Shown here in pieces: positions 10,318-22,359 of a stretch of DNA of 64,000 nt. Under the pieces are notes generated by a model. It had not been told where the DNA came from and did no database searches. It saw only the letters and a program-made list of their open reading frames with translations. Source of the stretch: Rhyacophila brunnea (taxonomy: Eukaryota > Arthropoda > Insecta > Trichoptera > Rhyacophilidae); the NCBI GenBank assembly GCA_022495005.1, contig JAGYXB010001414.1, positions 1,984,001 through 2,048,000 on the forward strand, written 5' to 3'. A program made the position numbers and the translations under genes. Positions within the stretch are counted from its first letter, which is position 1. Each line of letters starts with the position of its first letter.

Positions 10318-11048
10318 GTCATGACTAAGGATTCCAATCCCGGGATTGATAAACATAATCCCGAAACTTTCGGGATTGATTTTTTTATCAATTTTTATGG
10401 AAAATAAAATAAAAACGAACATATAACAGAAAAAATACTTTTAATAACAAATATCTACATTAGAAATAAACTGAGTTTGAATGAAGTTTGATTTATACCC
10501 ATGTGCAAGTTGCCGATTCATTTTATTTTTTCACATAAATTAATAAAAATGTGAAAGATTGGAAAAAAATGCTTCGCACAAAGTAATTCCGCCATGATCT
10601 CATACGTTTTACGGCAGTTTCATATTTGGCTGACTAATTAGATTTATGAAGCGGAAAACCCATATGTACACCATGATTTGCTTTACTATTTTAAATCTCG
10701 CTAACCCATTCATTATGTCTTTACTATCAGAAACAGCAATCTCATATTAAATTTACATTATTATTTATATTACAATATTATTTACTCCATTAAACTTATG
10801 TATTTCCAAGATTGAACGTATTCAATATTAACAATAAATGTCTTAAATAGTTTAAATAGTATAAATTATACTAGATTTATTTTCAATCGATTTTATCAAT
10901 GGTATTTGTAAATATATATTTTTTTATATTAACAATGGAAAAAAATGCCAATCCCGGGACCAGTCCCGGGATCCCGGGATTGTCAAATTGTAATCCCGAA
11001 ATCCCGGGATCAGAATTTTGGCTCGGGATTGGATTCCCTAGTCATGAC
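10318..11048. mobile_element. Non-autonomous hAT-type element with 8-bp target duplication
   Basis: The element spans 10326-11040 (715 bp). It is bounded by GTCATGAC at 10318-10325 and 11041-11048, an exact 8-bp direct repeat. Its ends are inverted: TAAGGATTCCAATCCCG and, read from the right, TAGGGAATCCAATCCCG. CCCGGGATT/AATCCCG motifs are packed just inside both ends (at least seven), as expected of transposase-binding subterminal repeats. The interior is AT-rich with no transposase. The 8-bp duplication and subterminal arrays fit the hAT superfamily. Confidence 0.85.
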
Positions 11049-11129
11049 TGTACAGTGAAGAAGGATCGTTGTCGATGATATAATCGATAAGGTTGAGCTA
11101 AGAAGTATACCTACAAACGGTAGTCCAAT

Positions 11130-11345
11130 GCGTAAGCATTACGGCCTCAGTGGCCGCGTTTTTCAGTACGGAGAGTGCAACGTGCATATTGTGTACACCT
11201 GCTTAATATTATGCACTCCGCACGTCCCGCTCCGCAAAACGCTAAAGGCCTTACACTTATGCATTGACATATCATCCGCGGGGCACCGGGTTTGATTATT
11301 GGTGAGATACATTTATGTGACTTTCTCAAAGCCGTGAAGCATATT
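11130..11345 (+). repeat. GC-rich patch, possibly SINE-derived
   Basis: Contains CGGCCTCAGTGGCCG, a hairpin resembling an A-box region, and further on GGGTTTGATTATTGG, a poor match to a B box. The spacing is too long for a tRNA. The minus-strand 74-codon frame here has no recognisable product. Confidence 0.25.
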
Positions 11346-11447
11346 ATGGTCACTTCGTCACAATCTAACAAGGTGTAAAAATTATAGCAATATAGTTATA
11401 GCACTTGTAACACTTAATGGTTGTTTATGGCATTGTTATTTCTACAG

Positions 11448-11642
11448 GAGGTCACCAAACCTGTATATGCCTCAGGCCTGTGCGTACACAAAACCATTCC
11501 TCAGTCTGGGTGTTTTTGTGATTATTTCATTGGACCCTATGATCATTTGTGTGTTAAAATGAAAAATAATAAGTCAAATCTTTTATTTATTTTTCACATC
11601 TTGGTCTATATGTTAACTATTTTGTATTCAATGAATAATTAA
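11448..11642 (+). CDS. Candidate terminal coding exon, product unknown
   Basis: A strong acceptor (pyrimidine-rich tract ending TTTCTACAG at 11447) leads into an open frame of 64 residues starting EVTKPVYASGLCVHK, with five cysteines in the first 40 residues and a hydrophobic stretch near the C-terminus, ending in TAA at 11640-11642. AATAAA overlaps the stop region. The Cys-containing part has more balanced codons than surrounding DNA. I could not find the upstream exon, and the last 25 residues look like translated AT-rich DNA, so the true exon may end earlier or the frame may be a transposon remnant. Confidence 0.25.
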   Translation, partial: EVTKPVYASGLCVHKTIPQSGCFCDYFIGPYDHLCVKMKNNKSNLLFIFHILVYMLTILYSMNN

Positions 11643-12473
11643 TAAATTGACTGCTGACTAGATAATTACTAATTAATTACCACACAATGGTCACATCTTT
11701 AGAGTCCAATGAGTAAACAAGATTTAAAAATCTAACATTCTTTATTGAACATACGTAATTCGGAAACACTTAAAAAAAGGTACTTATTATAAAAAATCTT
11801 ATGGTACCGGTGCTCGGGATTGAAACACACATCCATCGGGTGTCAGCCAGTGTCCATTACTAATTTAGCCACCTGCACCCTACCTACGACTGAAGCGTTT
11901 CTAAAATTTCGTTTATATTAACGATTGAATTTTGTGGTTCTAATCAAGGTACCTATCAATAAGGCACTTACCTGGATTCCTAGCCAACGTCTAGATCTCT
12001 CCTAATTTTAATCTTAACGTACTTGTACTTTCGTCTAAAATAAAGTGTCTTTTTATATTCAACGGATTTTTTGTAATATGTATGATTCTTATGGCTATGG
12101 TTGGTTTATAGTTTCCGAATTATGTATGTTCTAAAATTAGTAATATCGATTACTAATACTAACCCCGGACAATGTAATCAATTATGACGTTTCTTTCAAT
12201 TACTCTTCATTGCCATTGCTTCGGTAGACGTTATGTATATATTATCATAGTATCAAGTCTTATCGATTGGGAACGAGCAAATAAATAATGCTTAACACGA
12301 ATTTGCTATTAAGTTAAGAATGGAAAGTACTTTTGAAATCACCCTGATTATCTCTAATATGAATTAATCTTAATCATGCAAGATTTAAAAATGCTAAATT
12401 TATATTATTTAATATAAATAATTTTGAAAGGCCTCAAAAAATAGAGTAGTGAATAGTCTCATTAGTAATATAA
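11643..12473. repeat. AT-rich DNA with one degenerate tRNA-like head
   Basis: On the minus strand at about 11805-11885 there is TGGCTAAATTAG (A-box-like) and GTTTCAATCCCGAG (B-box-like) at tRNA-like spacing, ending near ACCGGTACC. This is a decayed tRNA-derived SINE head. Nothing else is recognised in the stretch. Confidence 0.4.
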
Positions 12474-12592
12474 GTGAAACAATCACACCCAGGTTTTGAA
12501 AAAATCACATAACTATTGTAACCTCACCCGAAATTGAGCCTGGAGTCCCCCGATGAAAAGCCAGCTCCTTGGACTACTCTGGTATTAATATT
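12474..12592 (-). repeat. SINE family 2, copy 1
   Basis: Read on the minus strand it matches 48503-48620. The head carries AGTAGTCCAAGGAGCTGG in place of the other copy's AGTCCAGTAGTTAAGGCGCT. Both then share a ccggggg-type loop and end with ACCTGGGTGT and TGATTGTTTCAC. A tRNA-derived head is likely. It has no coding capacity. Confidence 0.55.
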
Positions 12593-12715
12593 CATCCATA
12601 AGCTCTATTTATTATTAGTATCTAACATATTTTTCAAACATGGTCATTTTATCGCATTGACATGTCCCACATCAATTACTTTCAAACTTTTTTTTTATTA
12701 AAGTAGAGTACCTGG

Positions 12716-12935
12716 ACGTTTTATAACTTTGCACTTTTTTCGCACTTTTTACTTTACTGATACACTTCTTTGCCTGATTACCTCGCATAAAATTAGATCA
12801 AATGATATTCACTTGTATTAACATAATATGTAGTTATAATTAAATAAATAGACAATGTATGTAAAAAAAAGATTTATTTTAGAATATATTTCATCATTTT
12901 CTTTCTAGAGCCGGAGTGCAAAGTTATGAAGCATA
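12716..12935. mobile_element. MITE-like family D, copy 1
   Basis: A segment of about 220 bp with inverted ends: ATAACTTTGCACTTT at the left and AGTGCAAAGTTATGAAG at the right. The interior (TTTGCCTGATTACCTCGC and TTAGATCAAATGATATTCAC) matches 31167-31376, so this is a dispersed family. Target duplication not resolved. Confidence 0.65.
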
Positions 12936-13439
12936 ATATACTCTAGATTAGAACACAACTCGCCCACACAGGTTTTAATCAGATATTGAAATATTGACCA
13001 GTTTACAATGCATAGAAAGCAATAATTTATAAGAATACTTTCCTAAGCTAAGCTTTACTAAGCTATGTTTAGTTAGGTACAATAAACTTATATAGGTATT
13101 TAGGCTACTTACATATATAGGTGAATATGTATATATGTGACCGTCAAAACATAATAAGATATTGCTTCGGTGGTTAAAGTACGCTCCAACATTTGTAGAA
13201 ACTTTATGACCCGATATAAAATGAATAAAAGACAATGCTCTGTTATCCGGGGAAGTAAAAATTTACGACACCATTTCCAATATCAAAAAAGGGGGTTTTC
13301 GGAAATTCGTAAGGTCTGTAAAAAAATCAAATCACGCGCCATTGTTCCTTTGTTTGCTAGCGCACAGCAACACGAACTGGCAATATTTTGAAGACTCTTC
13401 GTACAACCGCAACCCCTGCAATTTTAAAAGGGAAATGCA

Positions 13440-13745
13440 AAACCGTATTAAAATATAAGTGTTGACCGGATACATTTAAAGGGTGAATTTTCTCGATCGG
13501 TTTGGTTTTGTGGTAGGATTAAAGTCGTCGATATCAGCAGGTTATGGAAACTCGGCGGTATTATAGGACATGAAAGATCCGCCCGCTCCAAATATATTGT
13601 CCCGGGCACCGGGGCGCGCTGACGTCACGATCGACGCTTTTGACGTCATAGAGACTGGCATTACAGTTGTATAGGTATTCTGTGAGCCTCAATGCGCAGA
13701 CGCAAATGACCCGAACAACTGTTGAAGTGCTTATAGTAGACATAT
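13440..13745. promoter_or_regulatory. Candidate promoter/enhancer with paired CRE sites
   Basis: A CpG-containing GC-rich patch in AT-rich DNA carries two perfect palindromic CRE/ATF sites (TGACGTCA) at 13620-13627 and 13641-13648. They are 21 bp apart, two helical turns, so bound factors would face the same side. GGGCACCGGGGCGCGC lies just upstream and TGCGCAGACGCA, close to an NRF1/Ewg site, lies at about 13691-13702. No TATA box is evident. The neighbouring transcript is not identified. A transposon promoter is the alternative. Confidence 0.45.
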
Positions 13746-14337
13746 TTGTTTAGGGAAAAGCTATTTTCTTCTACATAAATATATATATATATATATATAC
13801 ATTTTTTTTACCACGAGTTAGCTTTTTAATATGCTTTTGTGGAAAGTCTTTGTTGCTAAAATGAAAAGGTAAGCTACGGACCGTATAGCAAACATTTTTT
13901 TATTAAAAACATATTATCACATGTTGATAATTGAAATTAAAAATTGTAGTTTTTCCTTTTTTAGATTTTATATTATATATTAGATATTATTTTTATAATA
14001 ATTTTTATTATATAATACGTATTAAACATGATAGAATTCCATTCCTTAGGAATAATATATTAAAAAAACTTACAAAGTAGAAAGCTATATATGACAAAAG
14101 ATCATGTTAAAATAATCTTGATTTTTTATCAGCTAACTGGTTTAAGTACTCGTCTTCGTATGAGGTTGCTTCGTAGATTGGTATCCGCAAGGTCTGCAAT
14201 ATTTTTAAATGAAAATAAATTCTGACAGCAGTACAAGTCAGACAAAAGAAATCAAAATTATAATCCAAAATTATTTGAAAACTTTATCTTAATCTGTGGT
14301 AAATATTCAAAATTGGAAGAACATACTTATATATATA
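13746..14337. other. AT-rich spacer, no gene seen
   Basis: Holds a TA microsatellite at about 13777-13800. Nothing else recognised. Confidence 0.6.
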
Positions 14338-15289
14338 CTAGCAGTATCACCCGGCGCTGCCCGGGAGTGGAATGGTTTAATATTTGAAAATAAAAATTCT
14401 AAATTTAATACGTAGAGTGCAAAGGATTGAATTTAAAAAGGTACATATTCAATTTACTATTTTAAGGCTTTTCTATATAATATAAATATCCAATCCATCA
14501 TTCCAGGGCTTTTCGATATACAATATTTTTGTGGCTTATCCATTTGGTGCCAAAATATATAGATTTTTACTACTCCCCACGCTTGATACCGCTACATACA
14601 ATTATTGTCCGTGAGTAAAGCATTCTGATCTAATGTGGCAGCACTGCGTCGCCTGCGTCAACCTGCCGATTATCGATTCTAATAACATAATTATTTGCAT
14701 CTAACTTTGCAATGTGACCTCCTATCGAGCTGAAATAAACGCCAATATTTTTGTAAACATTCTAGCAAAACTGTCTCCGGGGTGCAACGAGTTATATCTG
14801 AAATTTGAGACCTTGGCTCTACCGTCCAAATTTTTTTCGAAATCCGACTGCGCGTGTGGAAGGACGGTACAAACATAGAAACGTCCAAATATGAAGCGCC
14901 TAGTTTCAATAGCCCCTAAAACGATTTTTGAAAATGTTTGAGTTAGATATGTATTTAGATGGATATTTTTGTTACCTATATGATGGCCAAAGATTGAACT
15001 TTAAAAAACGCTAAAAACCGTCAATAGGTACGTATGATCAAAAATAAGGATAAATTTAAAAACTCGCTAAAATGATTGCGTGTGTCTTCCAAATACCTCT
15101 AAAATGGAAAGCCAAAATACTCTTTAGTATTTTTAAGTTTAAGTTCACAGATGTAATAGATATGATTTTTTCTCATTTTTCTCAAAACTACCTAAAAGCG
15201 TTTTTCTCATTTTTCTCAGAACTACCTAAAATTGTTTTAGGGGCTTTTGAAACTAGGCGCTTCATATATTCTTCAAATTATAGTATAGA
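14338..15289 (-). mobile_element. Non-autonomous Helitron
   Basis: Read on the minus strand it begins with TCTATACTATAATTTG at 15289 and ends in CTAG at 14338, preceded by a GC-rich hairpin (CCCGGGCAGCGCCGGG). The bases outside are A before TC and T after CTAG, which is the A-T insertion site expected for Helitrons. Length is 952 bp with no Rep or helicase sequence, so it would need a partner in trans. The 72-codon minus-strand frame at 14691-14909 is inside it and not recognised. Confidence 0.8.
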
Positions 15290-16530
15290 TATATTTGAAA
15301 TTCTCTATTGAATTACTGTTATTATTCTCTTAATTAAACACGTGTGTTAGGTTTAGACAGCGAGGTTCAATAGATAGTGAATCTAACAAAAATATTATGT
15401 TATTTATATGGGAAAATGATAATAAAATAATATGCTATCGTAATATAAATGAACGCACAGAGGATCTTCAACAATAATATTATTATTCCTTCACGAAGAT
15501 TCTTCTGAGAAATATATTTTCACGCACGGCTACTTCCAGTGTCAAGAAAATAATAAAGTTTATCAGTCAAAAGTTGATTATTTTTTCTATATATTACTAT
15601 ATGTGATATGGTATATAATACTGGATTGAATAACTATGTCATATTTTATTTATAAAGTAAGAATAACCAAAAAAATAGTAAGCCATGTCCAATGAAATGT
15701 TTTTGAATAAAGGAATAATTTTATTAGTATTGTGGAATTTCTTTTAAAGTACTGTGTGAAAGTCGAAAATTAAAAATTTGCTGTATTTTGTTTAGCTTTG
15801 ATACTCTGTAGACTTTGTAGGAAAAACGTAAATGACAATGATAACTTGTCTTTTTTCATCATAAAATTTCGTCTCTGTTCTGGCAGAACACACTAACTGG
15901 AGAATACTAGTTTTGAGTAATTTGACTTTGAAGTTGTTAAAATGTTTGAAATGGTCTATCATGTGAGTTTATTAAGTAATCGTAAAAAGGATGACTTTAA
16001 AATAAAGACTGTTTATTTATTAAGAAGGTTTCCAGGCGGTAAAGTTTGAAATAAGGAACATTTTGGTATGACTAACTCAATATGTAATTTTTTCGAATTA
16101 GTGTCTTCTGCCAGAACAGTGACGATTTAATATTGAATGATCACATAAAAGTATATCAATACCATAAAATAGTTTTGTTGTAAACAAAGCCGTGTTAAAA
16201 TTGAGAATAAAGCCGTATTTGGTACCTACATCATATGTATCTACCGAATAATATGTTTATATTTGAACTTCACACAGTACTTCGGCCCTTAAGCAGAATA
16301 CTGTGCATACTGTTTATTTATTGTGTAAGCATGTATTATATTGTATTGTTAATTTTCTACCTACTGTATTTAAATTACAATATTTATGTGGGTATATAAT
16401 ATATTAGTATTATGCATTTTAAAACTACCTATATTTTTGAATAGGTACATATTGTGTTCATGTGTTGTCAACAAATAGACAAATGGCTCTTATAAGAAAA
16501 TGCATAATAAAAGTTCATAATATTTAATGT
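15290..16530. other. AT-rich DNA, no gene seen
   Basis: No supported ORF, RNA or element boundary. Confidence 0.6.
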
Positions 16531-16731
16531 GGGCACAAATTTGACTTTGAGACCAAGATATTGGGTCGGAATAAAGGATATTTCGCACGATTGGTAAAAG
16601 AGGCCATTGAAATCCACATAAACCCTGAAAATATCAATAAGGATGATGGATTACAGTTAAAAACGTCATGGCTTCCGGCACTATCAGCAAAATCTAATAT
16701 TCGAGCCAGTATCCCCGGTCGTAATGATTGA
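16531..16731 (+). pseudogene. Penelope-like element, C-terminal endonuclease fragment
   Basis: An open run without Met encodes GHKFDFETKILGRNKGYF, then KEAIEIHINPENINKDDG and LPAL, ending in TGA at 16729-16731. The GH-x-FDF...RLVKEAIEI...N-x-DGL...W order is what I know from the C-terminal GIY-YIG endonuclease region of Penelope-like retroelements. In-frame stops lie upstream and no reverse transcriptase domain is seen, so this is a 5'-truncated, dead copy of about 65 residues. Confidence 0.7.
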
Positions 16732-16840
16732 CAGATTACTCTGAGCAACGTTTGCTCTTAGATAATCGGATTCATTTTGACATTCGTAGAGCAACGTTTA
16801 CATTCACATACATACACTACATTTCATCATAAAACATATC

Positions 16841-16885
16841 TCTTGATAATGGCCTCTGCAACGAACCCAAAACGTCGAGTAAAGA
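16841..16885 (+). ncRNA. Degenerate hammerhead-like motif of the Penelope 3' end
   Basis: About 110 bp after the endonuclease stop lie CTTGATAATGGCC and CAAAACGTCGAG, the positions and spacing in which Penelope-like elements often carry CTGATGA...GAAACGTC hammerhead ribozyme cores. Both conserved boxes are altered here, so it is unlikely to cleave. Confidence 0.3.
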
Positions 16886-18065
16886 AGGAAGAAGGAGACA
16901 CGGTGAAAACCCAAGAATATACTACGGTTCATAATATTATTTTATAGCCGGAAGGTCCTCGCTGTGGAAGTTCAAAGCTTCGTATTGTAATGCTTAGATG
17001 AGCATCCAGAATTATTGGAGGGTATTATTGATCTACATTTATAATCTACAGTAGACAAAGAAAACAGTGTTTTCTTACTACTTCTAAGATTAGAAAAAAT
17101 CTGAAATAATTGTTGAAGTTCAATTTTAGTCGATACGGTTGGAACGTTATTACTATTTTCCATAAATAGCTATTAACTCGGTACTACTATGTATGCTGTC
17201 CACTTCCATTTGAAAATGACAAGTCTCCAGGAATTCAAGGTCGATAGTTTCCTTAACAATATTCTTCTTCATAGATCAACCCTCATCATTATAAGAATAT
17301 GGGAATTAAGTAACTACTAACAAAATATACCATTTTGTCTCAATAAATAAATAGTTTTTGTATATCTTATCTATTCCATTATGTATTTTCAAATATATTA
17401 TGTTATTTTTATATCTAAAAATTTATATATATAGTGTTTCCCATCTTTAATCGAATGTTGCGATTAATTTTTATAATAACCAAAAAACCAAAGATCCACT
17501 GTCACGTTTACATAAAAATAAGTTTTGAATAGAGTGAATAAACACATTAAAAATAATCATAAAACAGAATTAGACACATGACTTTATTAACGTATTGTAG
17601 ATTATCAATCAAGGATTTTCTTAAATTAGCAAACATTGTGTTTTGGTCTCACTTTCCTACTACTTATCTTTGTATTTACTGCAAAATAATATACTATGTC
17701 TAGTCGCATGCAAGTTAGTCTTCTATATACAAAATCTTTTTTTGTCAGTAACTGAATAATTTGGTATGTTATACATATTTTATTCATTGCAGTTGTATAT
17801 ATTTTATAAAAGCTTTCTCCTTTTTAGATGAATTCTCTGAATTTCTGACAACAAAGTTAATCGATTGCGGATTTATTTATTATTTATAAACAACATTATA
17901 ATGTTGTAAATATATATATATAAATTCCACCCGATAAAATAAGGATGAGTTTGACAGTCTCTTATTTAAATGTTGAAAACGGCCTGCGACCTATGGGTTG
18001 GGAACCTGTGGTTTACAGTATTTGATCTCTCTATGAACTAATATAGTGTCCTCTTCACACATTAA
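16886..18065. other. AT-rich DNA, no gene seen
   Basis: A possible hAT remnant (GGGTTGGGAACCTGTGG near 17996) is the only recognisable item. Confidence 0.5.
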
Positions 18066-18207
18066 TTTAGAAGCGCCATAAACGCCGGCTTCTTATTAAC
18101 ATACACTTACACGTGATAAATACATACTTAACTAAAAAGTGACACCACTTTTCGGGGCTCACGCGTATGTTGGCTTTTTTAAGCGTTTATAGCGCTTCTA
18201 AAAAAAT
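18066..18207. mobile_element. Short palindromic MITE
   Basis: TTAGAAGCGCCATAAACGCC at the left mirrors AGCGTTTATAGCGCTTCTAA at the right, giving inverted ends of about 20-28 bp around a body of about 90 bp. No ORF. Target duplication not resolved in this AT-rich context. Confidence 0.6.
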
Positions 18208-19326
18208 GCTAATACATAAGGATACATAAATAGAATAAGTTATATTTATGTTCAATTGCAGCATTGTCGTAATATTGTTAAAAGTAGAATGATGTTCATA
18301 TAATGTATTTTGAAATATGAAAGCAATGAGTATTTCAAATAAGTATATGATTTTTTTTAAGTCTTAATTATCTCATTGTCGTTATTTTCTGTCTATAATT
18401 TATAAAACAATGTCTGTATCTACATATTTTGTATTATAATACAGAAGCCTATATAAATAAGTCAAAACAAACAGTCATACCGTCAAATAAATATTGTTAT
18501 AAATGTAGTTTATGAAGGGGAGCAAACACGCAAAGTGTATCTATCCATAAATGATAAAACAAAACGTTTTTGTTGGTGTACTAAAATGGAAATAAACACT
18601 CACAAATTCTAGTTCTATCGTTGCGTAGGATTTCAGAATATGACCTATAATAATACTGAAAATATTTTCATACGACATTCTCTAAAAGTACTCTTTTAAC
18701 CAGAATAAATATTTTTTAGCTTCACAGTTTTTATAGCGCTCAAAAAACACACGAATTTTATCGCGAATTCCCTAAAGTTATTTCTTTAATTTGTTTTTTT
18801 TTCGAAAAATATAAAATGGTTTTGACAATTTATAAAATTGTATTATTACTGGTAAAAATGATGATTTTTATGTTTCTTTCTTGGAAAGTTTTTAATTGAA
18901 AAAGAAATTATGATTTATGGTACGTACAAAGTGAATATTTATTTTTGAAAAATCTGACTAATGTAAATTATGTTTTTCCTCATTGGCGTAGTGTAAAGTG
19001 ATCCACAAAGTAAAAAATATGGTTATGTTAACTTTTTATGGGAAATAGTTCAAATTTTATTTATTCATGTCAAATAATATATTTATTTACATGAATGAAT
19101 ATTATGAAAATTTAATAATTCAAGAAATCACATGTCATTAAAAATATAAAGATAAATATATGATACACAAAAAAGTGATCATCCCTACATAATACATATA
19201 TATAATGATAACATAATAATGTGAGGTACTCGTACCTATACATATATAAAAAAATGACAATATGTAAAAATAAAGAAACCATTCGACTGTGATTATTTTA
19301 AAAATATTATGCTGTAGTTATCAGTA
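18208..19326. other. AT-rich DNA, no gene seen
   Basis: Nothing recognised. Confidence 0.6.
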
Positions 19327-19670
19327 GGCTTTTGGTTTTAAGTTTCACCGGGATTAAAGACGATGGTATAAAGCTTTCCCGTCGCCCCACATCGGTAGAT
19401 TAGTTTGTAAAAAAGTAGGCTTCGAAAAGTGGTTTGAGCTTTCAGCCAGCCAGCATCCTGGCCTCGTGACCCAGCCTCATGCTGCAGCCTGCTCCCCTCG
19501 CCCCAACTTGACCCATATTTATCCCCCGGAGCACAAAATGGGTAAGTCTGGCTCAGCAAAATAGGGGTAGTTAAAAAGGCAATCGGAATGGAGGGGTTCT
19601 CGGTTGGGTAGTATTAACAAGTTTTTGCGCCCTGGGCTTGAAAAACTGTATGGCCTTGTGAGATAATAAT
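19327..19670. repeat. GC-rich insertion of unknown family
   Basis: An abrupt island of moderate GC in AT-rich DNA, with TTTCACCGGGATTAAAGACG at one side and CGCCCTGGGCTTG at the other. The 73-codon minus-strand frame (19338-19559) is unrecognised. It could be part of an LTR or an old gene fragment. Confidence 0.35.
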
Positions 19671-20569
19671 ACAACTAATTGAACAGAATTTTATATTCTT
19701 AACATGTATACAGATATTTGCGGCATAATTTAACTAATAATATACTAAAACGTTCACATACAAATAAATAACAATACATCAGTTAAAGTAGAATTAAAAT
19801 AAAAATACTAATTCTTAAATTTCTCAACGAGAATAATCATTAAACATTTAATTATAAGTTAGGTTTAAATTGTTTTGCCAACTATTTACTTTATCATTTC
19901 CCATCTGCAAAAAAATCATTGCTGCACTTTTTATTAATTATTTTAACTTATTTCAATTAATTGAAAATTGACAAAAAATACGAGAAGTTTTAAATAAAAA
20001 ATGTCAAAAAACGTATGAATGGAGAAAACTGGTATTAAAACTGATTTATATCTTCCTAAAATATAAAATCATTATTATGTTTTAAAAAACACGTATTTGC
20101 CCCAATAAATCTTACAGTAATATTTTCGTACAAATTTCTCCCAACTATGTAATAATATATTCCACGTCGATAATCTATATTATTAACATTAGAAATTAGT
20201 TACTCGATATATAGTTACTACTTTTTTTCGATTATTATTTATTATGTTAGCCTTTTTATGGTTCATCTTTTATGTTAAATGTGTACCTATGACAATAATC
20301 ACCGCTAAATTCAGTAATGGTCATTAAAAACTATTTTTTTCGAGAAACCTTCAACGTTTTTTTTTCAACATCTAAAATTTATCGGATGATAAGAAAAATT
20401 TAAGAATCATTATCTCAAAGGAATGTCCAACGACCGGTCTATCACGGGATCGATTTTTGTCGTTCTCATCATAGGATCATAGAAATTGAGTCGTGAAAGT
20501 ACAAATAGATTTAATATAATAGAATTTCATTGAGATTCTGAAGGGGAGTAATTAAGTCGTTTGCAAAAT
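19671..20569. other. AT-rich DNA, no gene seen
   Basis: Nothing recognised. Confidence 0.6.
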
Positions 20570-20910
20570 AATCATGAGGGAGCTTGCGTGACCTTGTTGT
20601 ATCACCTGATTTGTATTGCATCACTCAAAACCTACAGTAGGAGTGACGGAGAGAGAAGATGTGAATCCCCTCCTAACCATCACGCGGTAAGCTCTTTGCA
20701 TACTGAGACTAGTTTGACGGTCAATGAAATTAATGTTCAATAGACCAAATCACGTTATATTTACAAAGAATGAGAAATTCATTCAACTAAATATAATACG
20801 TTTGTTCAAGTTGAATGATGATAATGGTAGTTGAATGAAGAACTGATAGATGAATGACAATTTTGATACTGGATAATCACAGCCTACGTGAGGTTGGACA
20901 TAGTGCCTTT
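20570..20910. repeat. Dispersed repeat family A, copy 2
   Basis: Second copy of the family at 9480-9745, same direction, slightly longer. It keeps ATGTGAATCCCCTCCT, CTCTTTGCATACTGAGA and TCACAGCCTACGTGAGG. No coding capacity that I recognise. Confidence 0.6.
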
Positions 20911-21844
20911 ATACCACTCGCGGTGGGTACATTGACTATAATATATTTATGGAAAAATAATTTCATCACTACTACTGGATGATGTTATATGATTTATGAG
21001 ATAATGCATTAAGAATAACATAATACTTATGACCGAGTAGAATCAAAGCCACAAGGAAAGATACACATCTAGCAGTGGATGAAATGTGGCGATGATAATG
21101 GTAACATTATTAATAATTATTAAGTTAAAAAATATAATATCCAATTGAATTGATTATTATTTTTCTTGCAACACGGCAAATCAGAGTGCTCTGATTCAGC
21201 CTCATACCTATTATTTATTTATTGCCCATTTTAGTGTATACGCTTAGGTGGTCCTGATTTTCCTTGACTATATTGGTTTTCAAAGGATATTAATAATGAC
21301 GAGAGTTACGTAATGTTATCGAATTGTTACAGAAAAATACGTGATATTTTTTCGTATGGCAACTTGTAAAAATAATGGCAGAGTTAATTGGTTCATGCTA
21401 TGTGCGAAAAAAAAATACATAAGTTCAGAAAAAAAAAATAATGTGATATTTCTTTTTTCATTTCTTTTTTTGGGATTCATTATAATTAGAAAGACTCGAT
21501 GAGTATTTAAATTTCGAAATATTGTTAAATTTTAATTAAATTTAATGAAATTACTGCCATCTATCCGTATCTGTTCAAACTATTCTCATTATCTCAAATA
21601 ATGTTGACTTTATTATTCTTATTATATTGGTGAAATTCATTAAGGCCAATTAGTATAGTCTACTGTACTGTACTGTACTGTTGATTTACTAGAAGCATCT
21701 AGTGACATAATTGGAAACATACAATTTAAGATATTTTATACATAACATGCAAATTTTAAAGAGAGAAAATCTAAGAAAAATTGCATTCGTTAAACACTTT
21801 CAATTTAAATTTATTATTACTTATAATATTATTATGGTTACTTT
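20911..21844. other. AT-rich DNA, no gene seen
   Basis: Includes a short microsatellite (four ACTGT/TACTG units near 21661-21681). Confidence 0.6.
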
Positions 21845-22120
21845 TAATCGAGCTTCAGTATTGTGACCATACTAAAATAGATTCGATATACATAAAAACA
21901 AGTTTAATGTTTGTTTTACAAAAATCGTTAATTTTTAAATTAAACCAATAATTATTCTAAAATATCTTTATCACTTTCGAAAGAACTTATTAAGATATAC
22001 GTTGTGATAAACATGCCCATGTAATAATATATACTGATAAATTTTAAATTTTAAATTTTTAAAATTTTTATTGCATTCTATGATCCATAATTTATTTTAT
22101 ATCTTGCTATATATCCCAAG
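21845..22120. repeat. Relative of the TTAA-flanked element at 50.9 kb
   Basis: GAGCTTCAGTATTGTGACCA and the following AT-rich text parallel AAGCTTCAATATTGGGACCA at 50.9 kb for roughly 150-250 bp. The inverted ends seen there are not preserved here. Confidence 0.45.
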
Positions 22121-22359
22121 AAGCATTACAATGAAAGGATAATTTTCTCAAAAGTTTAAGAAATAAAAATAATTCAATTTCTGCAAATATATTAGTAAAT
22201 TGATGAAATAAGTAATATATAAATTATTTTTTAATGATGTACCTATATTATAATTAATTCAAATATAACACAACCGGCTATATAGTAGGTATGTAATTCA
22301 TATACATATTTAAAAAAAATCACGATCGATTTCATCCACTTATAGGACCCACAAAATCT

